Shown here: positions 21,797 to 31,811 of the stretch, one piece after another
Numbering within the stretch: the stretch's first letter is position 1
Layout: each line of letters opens with the position of its first letter
Origin: Meandrina meandrites
Lineage: Eukaryota > Cnidaria > Anthozoa > Scleractinia > Meandrinidae
Assembly: GCA_963693305.1 (NCBI GenBank)
Contig: OY855904.1
Span: forward strand, 30,947,724-31,011,723
Length of the DNA: 64,000 bases
Reading direction: 5' to 3'
Program-made: the position numbers and the translations under genes
The notes under the pieces: generated by a model
Seen by the model: only the letters and a program-made list of their open reading frames with translations
Database searches by the model: none
What the model was told of the DNA's origin: nothing

Positions 21797-23737
21797 ATGT
21801 TTGAAAAGCTGATCATTAGACTGGTTCTTGTATTAATGATGCAGATGTTCTTGTCTGCCGTTGTAAGCGGAAAAAGAAATAGACGTTATGGGTGAGTAGC
21901 ATCCCTTAATTAGTTAAAAAAGACTGCAATGTATAGATGACACCTTCCGTAAGGTAATTTAAAACTTTGAAATTCACATAGACAAGAATTTTAAATATTT
22001 TATTTCACCACCAGCTGCGTAGAGGGATATTGTGCTATGGAAGACTGCCAAACTACTATTCAAGGACAGTCCAATTTCTGCTGGATAGCAAAGGACTCGC
22101 TAGGGAGGACCCTGGAATGTGCAGGTGAAGAAGAATGCAAAACGCCTGCTGAAGCTGATTGGGGGAACTGCAAGTGGGGTTCATGTGCTGTTGACCGCGC
22201 GGTCGATCCGTCTAAAAAATACGAGAAAACGTGTGAGTACATGATTAGACAGAAACTTAATGCCCTGAAGAAGGAATGTGAAGACAAAACTTTCGACCAC
22301 TGGGCAAGAACATACAACACACCTAGTAGAATAAAGGAAATGTTCACACCTTGCATTGGGAATGGCCATATCATTGAAGGGAAAACGAAAAACGTCATCT
22401 CACACTGCCACTGTTACAAATTCTGTGGGGCCACTCAGACTGCAAGTGGCGACTGTGAGGTCCAAGAGTTGGATAAAAGTTTAGACCCCGACGCCGACAT
22501 CAAGACTTACAGGGCAGTGTACGTATCAATATTTATACGTTTATCCATAATTATTTACAGATAAATACTTTCTTGTTATTCTCTATCTCCCAATTTCTGC
22601 TTCTGAAGGAAAGCGTGAAAGATAATGAATTGCGTGCATTTTAAGAGCAGTTTGATTTCAACTATGTAGCCAAAAGCGAAAGTAAAAACATGAATAAGTG
22701 TGCAACTTTTAAATTAAAAAATGGACTTTTGATTAGCAGAAACTTTATGTGACATGTAATTTATAATTTAAGTGGATTCTGATGACAGAATCACATCGTC
22801 GCTTACAATTTTTATAGCACATAAAGGGAAAGAAGACACAACGCAGGTATCTTAACGTCCAATCCTAATTCCAAAAGTCAAAAACGTATCACGCAGCAAC
22901 TGCTGCAAATGGGACTAGTCCTTCCATTAACGAGAATTTCGACTGGTCAAATTAGTAAATATGGCGATATTTGTAAACATGTATTGAAAGTCAAAGCTTT
23001 CATTGCCTTATAGAATGAACCAGTTCTATCATAGCGACCCGTCCCATTCCCCCTCCTTCCTTCGTAGTAGTAGTCTAGTCCCTGTAGTAGTTCAGTTGTA
23101 ATTCAGGTTAGAAAATCGTAATATTCTGATTGTTATCATTTAACCAATTTCTCTATGTTCCTTTTCTGGTTTATTTAATTGTCTGGTTTATTTAATTTTC
23201 CGAAGATGCAAGATAGATTGTGAACCAACTGAACAGGTATGATTTTTATTTTAATAGGTTGTGTACGTTTAATTCATATTATGGGTCTTGTTCTTTTTTT
23301 TTCAAATACTTCATAGATTATGCTTGCTTACAATTGGTTCCACTCATGAGCGAATCTTTTCTTAGTTGGCCAGTCGGTTGGTAAATTAAATTGATCAGTC
23401 GGTCGGTCATTCATTCATTCATTAATTCGTTCAATGTTCGTTCGCTCATTCATACCGCAGTCAGTCAGTCTTTGCTTTGGGAAATATGCTGTATTTTCTT
23501 TACTTGCTATAGTTATTAAATTCCTGACTTAGCTTGAAATATAACCTTTATTGTAACTAGACCAATACATCCCTCTGGAGAGTAAGGTGCAATAAAGATA
23601 TAATGTTACTGTTACTGTTGATCTCACAAATCATCAGTGGGTCAGTCAGTCAGTCAGTCAGTCAGTCAGTTAGTCCATCCGTCCGTCCGTCCGCCGTCCG
23701 TCCGTCCGTCCGTCCGTCCGTCCGTCCGTCCGTCCGT

Positions 23738-23769
<32 letters not shown>

Positions 23770-24712
23770 CAGTCCGTCCGTCCGTCCGTCCGTCCGTCAG
23801 TCATTCAGTCGGTCAATTAGCCAGTCAGTCAGTCAGTCAGACAGTCAGTCAGCCAGCCAGTCAGTCAGTCAGTCATTTAGTCAGTCAGTCAGACAGTTAG
23901 TCAGTCAGCTTGTCAGCCAGTCAGCTTGTCAGCCAGTTAGCCAAAAGCTGATAGAAACGTTATTTGCCAGAAATTCATATAGCCTTCTCTTATTGGTATT
24001 TCATTTGTTACTGTTAGATTCTTTATTGTACGGCACAATAAAGATAATTAATTAATTAATTAATTAATCAAACAATTAGTCAATTAATTAAGTAATTAAT
24101 TCAATCAGTCAGCCAGTCAGTCAAATAGTCAGACAGTCAGACAGTCAGACAGCCCGCCTTCACCAATCAAGTTTCAAGACTGGACCACTTACAAGAAGCA
24201 TGTGCATAACATTGATAATCTCTTTCTTGATCAGCCTTTTGCTGAGTTGAACAAAGGGGATCGACATAATTGAGCATAACTTTCATTTATATTTTTGTGA
24301 TAATTTACAGCTCCATGCCTTGAAAACACTTAAAAACGTCTACAGTGAACCAGCAACCATGAAAGTGAGCATCACGCGAGGGATGTCCGCTGAGAAGTCC
24401 TCATCTGCAGGAGGAAGTACAAGCGTCACTGTATCAGCCGAAGTTGCCATTGACGTACTCAAAGCTCTTTCAGCGACAATCGGCGTTTCAGGGACCACTG
24501 GATACGACTGGAACGACAGCACAACCTCTAACAGTTTTGAACAAGTAACCCATGAAATAAGTGTCTCTGTTAAGGCGGGAGACGAAGTCACAGTGTACCA
24601 AGTCATCGGCAACTGCAAAAACACAGATGGCACTACTTATACAGTCAAGTCTCCGCATTATGTGACCAAGGGGAAGGATGGCGAGATTCAGTCCAACAAC
24701 GACCTTCCCTAG
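21797..24712 (+). CDS. A': secreted Cys-rich / aerolysin-like domain protein, 4 coding exons
   Basis: Exons 21797-21891, 22015-22518, 23206-23236 and 24311-24712, all with GT/AG borders and joined in frame (343 codons). Residues 1-25 are the signal peptide, 26-30 the basic motif KRNRR, 32-199 the 15-cysteine domain, 200-210 the linker with two cysteines, 211-343 the aerolysin-like C-terminal domain (hydrophobic ALSATIGVSGTTG at about 264-276, then GYDW and a Ser/Thr-rich strand). The Cys-rich exon differs from A1 at only four codons, the last exon at about 15 of 134. It is the most regular copy of the family. A role as a secreted, disulfide-stabilised pore-forming or defence protein is inferred only from the C-terminal pattern. 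Confidence 0.82.
23397..23460. repeat. Short (TCAT/TCGG)n tract
   Basis: Tetranucleotide tract (gtcggtcattcattcattcatt) in the last intron of A', part of the same unstable tetranucleotide landscape as 23639-23936. Confidence 0.7.
23639..23936. repeat. (GTCA)n/(GTCC)n microsatellite in last intron of A'
   Basis: Nearly 300 bp of gtca, gtcc and agcc tetranucleotides in blocks. Long open frames of Ser-Val-Ser-Gln type through this stretch are artefacts of the repeat. Smaller taat and gtca tracts follow at about 24045-24150. Confidence 0.95.
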
Positions 24713-24830
24713 GCCTTGGATCGATGAAAACGCAAGATTAAGCAATATGATATCAAAAGGAACTGTACGGTGCACTACATACGACAGTCAATTACATCAC
24801 AAGTGAAATGATTTGTCGATCGTTGATTAA

Positions 24831-24836
24831 AATAAA
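24831..24836 (+). promoter_or_regulatory. Polyadenylation signal of A'
   Basis: AATAAA about 120 bp after the stop, in the conserved family context. Confidence 0.65.
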
Positions 24837-24839
24837 ATA

Positions 24840-25559
24840 CTTCAAGAAACCGACTTTTTACTGTCTGTTTTGGTTGCTCTGCTGGAATAAGCGCCATTTT
24901 ACAGTTAAAATTTATTTCAGTGTTTAAGTAATTGTAGAAAGTTCGTGGTAAAAAAGGCCCGGAAAAACGATAGCATTCGCGCAGGACTCTGCAGCAATCA
25001 AAGGATTCAATACACTTTTCGCCGATAAACAACGACATGGAAGAGTTGTTATATCAGCCAGAAAAGGTACATTGAAAAATCCTAGCCGAGAAAATTGTTT
25101 ACAGGTCTGTTCATAGATGATTTTTTTTTGTAGCAAGCGCAAAGCGCGAGCGACCGCACAGCGGACAAAAACAATGTCTACGTTGTTTTTATAATTACCC
25201 GGCGTTTTTTAATGACCTTATACACTCCACCGTACAAGAAACTCCTGATGGGACTTGAGAAGCAGGCAAAACAAAAGACGGTTAACAAGAAAGGTTGGAT
25301 TTAATATAAGGCAGTGTTTTTCGTCTTTTTCATTTGTTTTCTATCATTTCTATAACCAGATTGATTGCCCCTTAAACGAGATTCTTGCTTTTGATGAAAG
25401 TACGTGTCAGTTTAAAACTATTTACAGTGCCTGAGTTTGGAGTTCGTGTTGATGGGGGCCATGCACATATTTGTAACTCAACATCCAGCATTGCAATACT
25501 GATCCAAAGGTAGTCGTTAAGGGTTAGGGCACTGTAGTTTAATTAATTCTTTTCTCTTT
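24840..25559. other. 3' flank of A', no gene seen
   Basis: The first 80 bp resemble the 3' flank of B (47135-47215). Beyond that only short frames. Confidence 0.45.
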
Positions 25560-26115
25560 CGTTAATGCTTAGCCCTAAACATCAAATTGGCTGATAGACA
25601 GTTTTTATTGACAAAATCACAACCGCATAACAAACAAGCATGATTTATAAGTATTCAGATAAATTACATTTTGATACAAACTGAGATAAACTTGCATTGC
25701 AATTGAGAAAAGTCGGCCAGACGTTATTCAGGTTTATCCAACTGAACATGCAATCCATTTATAATCTACAATTTTGTTCATTGTTCATTTTGTTCTTCGA
25801 TATTTCAGTTAATTGCTTGCCAGTTAGTCAGTGCTAAAATTGTCTAAAATTATGTGACCGATAGCCCCTTTTAAAAAGTCATCGAGATAAGAGCTAAGTA
25901 AGGCTCGGATTTTTTGTTTTAGAAATCCACAAGTGACCGTTAAGTCATCGAGAAGTGGCTTCCTTAAGCTTCAACGTTAATACACCGATACAAAAGTAAT
26001 CGTCAAGTTATTTGGATAACGGCTACCTTAAATTAAAAGTCACCGATATAACAGCAACCCCAAGATCAGTAAATGGATACTGATTAGCGATTTGGCTTCA
26101 AAAACGCTTGTACAT
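25560..26115 (+). repeat. Diverged copy of 20-770
   Basis: Shared blocks include AAACATCAAATTGGC, AAGTCATCGAGATA, GTCAAGTTATTTGGATAA and CGATTTGGCTTCAA, in the same order and orientation as at the start of the window. A1 and A' are in opposite orientations, so this flank did not move with the inverted gene block. Confidence 0.75.
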
Positions 26116-27200
26116 AAGCGAAATTGCGAGAACAAAATATTTTCTGCAAATAGGATTTTTATGTCCTTTCTTCCTTATTAAGCATTATCAGAAACTCATA
26201 AGAGTTCAACCCTTATGGGTTTCTGGCATTATTATAGGTTCATTAAGCAGCTATGACATTGGGGAGGAGTATATTGTATTTAGGCTTGCCCCCTTTAAAA
26301 GACAAATGGGGGTGACGTGACCATTCAAGCCATATTGTGAGTGCAATCGTGTTCATTTCATCTTGCAAGATTTTTTCATCCCCCCTCCTCCCCATCTCTT
26401 GGCCACCTGTCTTATTTGTAGGCCATATTTTTCTGTGGCGTTTTCTTTGCCCGCACCTTTACTGGGCTTAACTTTGTATGAATGATGCTTTGAATTTGAT
26501 ATTTTAATAAAAGCGGCTATGGGTCTTAACCCATAGCCATTTTACTCCAGACACTTGTTTGGTTATTTTTGCCCAGTAAACAGAGCTCAGGCAAGGCAGC
26601 TAATTGGGAGAGGGCTGTTTACAAGATAGGAGGGAAAGGGCATAAAAAAAGTAATGTCTGCTTACGAGCCAAATTGCGAAAAAGTCGGTTTAGTAATCAC
26701 TTCGAAATTTGATTGGTGTGTAGTCTAAAGTGTTTTAATTGAATTTTTAAGCCACAGATGACGTGTTTACCCCATCACACAAGGGAATATTACCATACAG
26801 CCGTTAAATGAAAGATGGATTAAAATCTTTTGTATTACGTTAAGTCCCTTTTGTTTTTGTTTGGCAAAGAGGGCTTGCGGTGTGCGAGATTATTATTGGC
26901 ACTTAGCTTCTAATTGACTTGAAAGCGCTATTCAAAAGCTTTGATAAATAAAAACGGCATAAGTAAACAAAAAAACTTTTCACGTTTTTGACACTGCGTC
27001 GCTACGGTGAAAAAATTGGTAGAGGTAAAATTTAGTCAATTTTCGTAGTTAATACTACAAAGCTTTTACTGAAGGGCCTAGATTGCTTAAATTTCCTACG
27101 ACAACACTTCTTGGTTTGTTGTATGCTGTGGCCGTAACCAAGACCAAGCTGATTACAATAATTATGACTGCAATTTAATTCCAGTGGACCAAATTCAACT
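26116..27200. other. No gene seen; small hairpin
   Basis: A perfect 10-bp inverted repeat with a 4-base loop (GGCTATGGGT-ctta-ACCCATAGCC) sits at 26515-26538. No coding sequence recognised. Confidence 0.45.
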
Positions 27201-27235
27201 TCGAGAATTGTAACGTGTCGTGTCGGCGAAGCATT

Positions 27236-28057
27236 ATGTTGCAGCAGAGGCTAAATTTGCACGAGAAAAAATCAGCAAAAAGGAAAAGGAAGAGGGGAAC
27301 AGTTCTCTTGAAACGTAATCTGTCTGGAGAAACCGACGAACGTGAAAGACCAGTAAGTACTGGTGTCACAACGGGACAAAAAGTTTGGCAAGCTGACGAA
27401 GGGTTTTTGCTACGTTCTAGAACAGCAACGTGCAACGGTTCGCCATCTTCTTTTTGCAACTTTACTAGCAGAGCTACCTGTTACAATTGTCTTTATGACG
27501 AGGCAAATGGTAGAGAATTCTGTGAGATTATGGGCTCGAGTTATTGCAAACAGTGCATTAAAACGACCAGACAGAAAGAGATTGACGAAGAGGTTTCTTG
27601 CGTGCTTGGTATTTCAGAAAACGGATACAAATCTTCACTAGGGGATAACTTCTTTGCGTCGAGACAAAGTCCTTCTTTGGCTTTTCCTAGCGAAAAACCA
27701 CCTGACAAACATTTATTTATCCGCTTACACAATTTCAACTCCAACTCCGCGGAATACTACATTAATCCTACAGACGGCATCGGAACTGCTTCAGCTTCAA
27801 CTCAGGAAATTTCATATGAAAGTGGTAGAAGTTTGCAGTTGGCGAATCAAACTACTCCAAATCGTCTTCAGATCCCTGGTGGGGATCAGGAAACTACACC
27901 GCAGAGATCTTTAGGCAAGAAAAAGCGAAAACGCGGTGGGACTGGCAAAGTTAAAAGAAAGTTTGTAACGTTTAATGGATTGCCTATCGAGCCTCCTTTG
28001 ATTACAGTTGATTTATCGAACCAGATTATGAACCATCTTGTTATTAAGGATTCCTAA
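27236..28057 (+). CDS. Unrecognised basic, Cys-containing protein (274 codons incl. stop)
   Basis: The longest frame between the gene clusters. The first ATG is at 27236; a GTG lies further up. Lys/Arg-rich segments near both ends (KKSAKRKRKRG and GKKKRKRGGTGKVKRK) look like nuclear localisation signals. A central cysteine group reads CYNC, then C, then C-KQC, as in a small zinc-binding module, but matches no family I know. A good splice donor sequence (A|GTAAGT) occurs inside the frame at about 27352, so the true exon could be shorter. No promoter, intron partner or neighbour suggests a function. An open frame this long in AT-rich DNA supports coding status now or recently. Confidence 0.5.
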   Translation: MLQQRLNLHEKKSAKRKRKRGTVLLKRNLSGETDERERPVSTGVTTGQKVWQADEGFLLRSRTATCNGSPSSFCNFTSRATCYNCLYDEANGREFCEIMGSSYCKQCIKTTRQKEIDEEVSCVLGISENGYKSSLGDNFFASRQSPSLAFPSEKPPDKHLFIRLHNFNSNSAEYYINPTDGIGTASASTQEISYESGRSLQLANQTTPNRLQIPGGDQETTPQRSLGKKKRKRGGTGKVKRKFVTFNGLPIEPPLITVDLSNQIMNHLVIKDS

Positions 28058-28684
28058 ATATAGCTATTATGAAATAACTCCAATGCTACATAATATACGA
28101 GCACTTTAAGCACTAGTTCCCGACAAAATGTTTGCAGATGTAAACATGATTACACCTCGTTTGCGCGGTTGCCTCGCAACGCAATCAATTCAACCGTTAC
28201 AACGAACGCGGCAACTGAGGCCATTAAACGCTCAACCTGAATCCGCTGTAATTACTTCATGGCCTTATATTTAGTCGAAGGTTTTTGAAGTGATTTTAAG
28301 GGAAGATGTAATTTAATTGTTTTGTAGTAGTGGGGGAGGACAGGGATGAAGGAACCGGGGGTAGAGGGGATGAAACCCCGTAGTAGGGGCCAGAAAAAGG
28401 AGGGCAGAAAGTGATGTAAGAGACCTTCAGATGGACATTCTCGTTCTCGATCTCATACCCGTACCCTGAAGGTCCCTATTCCCAAGGTGGCGGGAACCAT
28501 GAGAAATACGTGAGGAATAATTTTGCGTAATAGACTGTAATAGGTGCCGAGAGGGACCGGGTAAAGGGAGGTAAAGACCACACAGCATTGTGGGCGTACA
28601 GGACGAGTGGCACTGGAATCGATTCCTTTTCAACATGGCGGAGAAAGGGTACCGGTACACATATTGAACTCGCTGCGAGCGAGT
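28058..28684. other. No gene seen
   Basis: Includes a purine-rich stretch near 28325-28410 and a short palindrome (CTCGCTGCGAGCGAG, about 28669) at the edge of the LINE fragment. Confidence 0.4.
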
Positions 28685-29265
28685 TTCTGAACCAGCCGAG
28701 ACTGTGCCCTCGAACTCCATAGTGCTCTAGCTTGTGAAGGAGACATTTGTGGTCAACAAGATCGAAAGCCTTTTTTAAGTCAATAAAGGCAGCACCAGTC
28801 AACTGTTGTTTGTCCATGTGTTCTAATATATGATCAACCAAGTGGACCACCGCGGTTTCAGTAGAACGCTTCTTACAGAAGCCGGATTGATAAACCGATA
28901 GAACTTTGTTAACCTCAAAAAATGCTAACAGTTGAACTTGGACTGCACGTTCCATGACCTTGGAAACGAGGGGGAGAACTGAAATCTCACGATAGTTGTT
29001 CTCGTCATCCTTTTTTCCTGCCTTAAAAATGGGAGTTACTTTAGCCTCCTTCCACTGAGATGGGATTTCGCCAGACGAAATCGTGAGGTTTATGAGATAA
29101 GTGATTGGCTTGGCTATTACAGAGGATGCGTCTTTGAGGAGTTTTGCGGGGATCTTGTCAAGCCCGGTAGCTTTGGATGATTTTAGCTTTGACAGCTCAT
29201 GGCGCACGAAACTGGCGCTAACTTCTTGCAGAGTAAAGTCATTGTTAACTCTAAAGCAGAACTAC
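28685..29265 (-). mobile_element. Jockey/CR1-type LINE reverse-transcriptase fragment
   Basis: Minus-strand frame (codons between 29207 and about 28685) with the N-terminal half of a non-LTR polymerase: KSSKATGLDKIPAKLLK, then IPSQWKEAKVTPIFKAGKK, NNYREISVLPLVSKVMER, YQSGFCKKRSTETAV, FIDLKKAFDLVDH and LEHYGVRGHSLGWFR. The match ends before the catalytic YxDD block and the sequence changes abruptly, so the element is broken at both ends. In intact relatives this protein reverse-transcribes the LINE RNA at a nicked target. Confidence 0.88.
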
Positions 29266-31260
29266 AAGACCTTTCCAATGATAACTTAACCAGCGTGATT
29301 AGATTGATAGAGCTTGAAATATTCACCAAAACGCTTCAAAATTTTAAATACTTAATGTCAATCACGTCCACCTTGTGAATACATGCTAGATGCCACATGA
29401 TAAAGGATCCAAAATGGTATTTGCCGAATCAAAATGCATATCTGCTCTAAACTATGCCTGCATTGCCGACTTCTCTTTCCTTCACCCTATGCCTCCCTAG
29501 TGATGTGTACCTCACCACCTGAACAACCTATAAACTATTGTTTCACCACATGTATCAGTCATACAAGTTGTATGTGCAGACAAATGCATTTAAACAGGTC
29601 ATGTCATGTCATTTACGGGTTGGGTCATGTACACTGGGACTGTTATATTGGACAGCCCTCATGATAGGTCATGCACTGTGGGATTATGGTCCATGAATTT
29701 GTTATTTGTTTCACATTTACTATTGGTGATGGCGCATAAAATATGAAAACAGATGTTTTTTTTAGCTCCACATTTAACAAAAACTGGGTTGCCCACAGAA
29801 ACAGCAAGGTTTGTTCCCCAAATTATCATCCCTCAGAGTTCCTCAAGGCACAGAGTCTCAAGGAAACAAATTCCACTGTTCTTGTAGGGCTAATCAATCA
29901 CTGTTTCTTGTGCTGCTGTGGGTGCTTAATAGGTAATTAGCATGGCAGCAGCCACTGGGCTTAACACTTGGGCTATATTTATTTTATAACTAATTTTACA
30001 ATCGTGTAGTATAAAGTATTATCCTCCCTTGGTGAAAATGTTGAACTGTACAAGTTTTGTAAGGATCTAGGGTAAGAGAGTAAGTCCCTTATATTGAAGG
30101 TTTAAAATCTAACATTAAAATAAAGTTTGAAACCGAGAAGAATATTGCTATAAAAAATAATAAATGAAGGATTTTCAAAAAAAAGTGGGAGAACTGGGAA
30201 ATGGGAGAAATATAAGTAGATTACGAGAACTGTTATAAGTATTGCGTTGTAACTAGTGCGTGTAATGTAGTGTAAGCATTGTTATTAGTTGTAATATAAG
30301 TAATTATGTAATGTCAATGTAATAATAATGTAAGTAATTATGTAATGTAATAATGTACATGTAAATAACGACTCATGGAGCTTGTGACAGTATTTATGCG
30401 GCTGTCGCTTTGTCATTTAGTTTTCACATTTGTGTATATATTTGTTTTGTTGGTATGAATTTATTAAAAAGTCCCTCTAAGGACCCTCTGCACACAGATA
30501 AAGAATTGCCCACCTTAACTTTGCCCCCTCCCCTCCAACTGGGCCATTTTTCACTATGCCACACCTCACCTCTGTCTCCCTTTGCACACCTTAAATTGAT
30601 TCCACAACAGAATGGGGTTTGCTTTTAATACGCCCAATTAGTGACTATCAAAAGGATTTACACTAATTTTGTAGTCCTCCATATGGCCCTTTATACACTC
30701 TTTGCACAGCCAAAGAAGCTCTTAAATTAGGCACAATATAAAGCTTCCAATCACAAAGTCGCATGTAACTGTTGAAATAAACAGCAAGACTATATTAAGC
30801 CAAAGGTTCCTGAGTAAAGAAATCTTTTAAAATTCTGGTTTGGGCTTGGACATTTAATAGCAAATACTCTTCCAGTTAATATGAATTAAACCACATTGTT
30901 GGTTAGTTACAGGTAAATACTGTTTCATTTATACCTGCCTTTAAGTGATACACATGAATTACATGTTAGTAACTAATGGATGTCAAACACAGGAAACAAA
31001 TATTTTAAATGAATATCCTAACGGGCTGGAGGCAAACCACTTGGCTATCATACAAAACATGACCAAGGATTTGAACTTGGGACAAACAAAAACAAATCCA
31101 GCTATTGTTAAGGGCTCGAAGGTCCCAGAACTTCTGAATTACAACAAGCACTAGCGCCCAATACACTTGGCCATTGTAGGTTAACATTTTAAAGTCAACA
31201 TTTGAGCCTAGTGGCTCATCAGGCCGGAGCTTATCTTGGTTTCAGTAGCATGAAGCGACA
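29266..31260. other. No gene seen
   Basis: Low-complexity (gtaatgtaat)-type sequence at about 30240-30365; otherwise short frames only. Upstream exons of the HINT1-like gene were looked for here and not found. Confidence 0.45.
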
Positions 31261-31261
31261 A

Positions 31262-31440
31262 GGAGTATTTATACCCCACCCCCCCCCCCCCCCAGATGGG
31301 GTGCTTATCCATTGCAGGGTACCCCCAGTATTAAACTTGACAGTACCCTAGCGCAACACAGTGACTCCAGTCAGGGCTCAAACCCGGGTCGCCCGATCCA
31401 GGGTCCAGCACACTACAAATTAGGTCACTGTGCCTCTCTC
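31262..31440 (-). mobile_element. tRNA-derived SINE-like element
   Basis: On the minus strand a tRNA-like head has a box B-like GGTTTGAGCCC (31384-31374) and a box A-like region about 50 bp upstream (near 31430), followed by gactggagtcactgtgttg. This layout is typical of metazoan tRNA SINEs. A poly-C tract (about 31269-31285) interrupts the tail. Exact ends and target duplication are not visible. Confidence 0.55.
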
Positions 31441-31643
31441 TTGTTTATACTATTTTTCAATTTGTACCATGCATTCGTTGTCCATTCATCATTTGAATGG
31501 TAGTGCTTCACAATGTACACTGGAATCACAATTGTAATGGTCTTAAACCAGTTGGAACTTGAACTTTTTTCAGGTTTTCTTTTTGACTGTGAGGGTTTCT
31601 GTTTCTTTATTTATGTGTTCTTATACTATCCATTGCTTTTCAG

Positions 31644-31811
31644 CTCCTTGGTCACTGTATGATTGTAGCAAAGAAAGTGGCAGCACAGAAGGGTGTTGAC
31701 CAAAGTGGTTATCGTGTAGTCATTAACACTGGCCAGCACGGATGCCAGTCTGTGTTTCATATTCACTTGCATGTCATGGGAGGACGGCCATTGAGGTGGC
31801 CCCCAGAGTGA
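31644..31811 (+). CDS. HINT1-like histidine triad protein, last exon
   Basis: Preceded by a pyrimidine-rich tract and CAG, the exon runs 56 codons to TGA. It opens with [15 protein letters not shown], continues GYRVVIN and carries the histidine triad HIHLHV after CQSVF, then GGRP and the C-terminal WPP. This is the C-terminal half of HINT1-type purine nucleoside phosphoramidases, which usually have about 126 residues; the break before LLGH is a natural exon border in animals. The triad histidines hydrolyse AMP-linked phosphoramidates. Exons for the N-terminal half are not visible within several kilobases upstream, so this is either a gene with distant exons or a stranded exon. Confidence 0.85.
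   Translation, partial: LLGHCMIVAKKVAAQKGVDQSGYRVVINTGQHGCQSVFHIHLHVMGGRPLRWPPE

Larger units (their letters stand above)
19383..22870. repeat. Long inverted repeat, right arm
   Basis: Inverse of 9205-12795. It covers the promoter, first exon, MITE, signal-peptide exon and Cys-rich exon of A'. Homology stops about 350 bp into the intron after the Cys-rich exon; the rest of A' is much less like A1. Confidence 0.92.

Noticed and set aside
23603..24055. Long Ser-Val-Ser-Gln repeat protein
   Set aside because: Translation of a tetranucleotide microsatellite in an intron; open in several frames.
31374..31440. Functional tRNA gene
   Set aside because: Box A and B are degenerate and no cloverleaf can be drawn; a tRNA-derived SINE head fits better.
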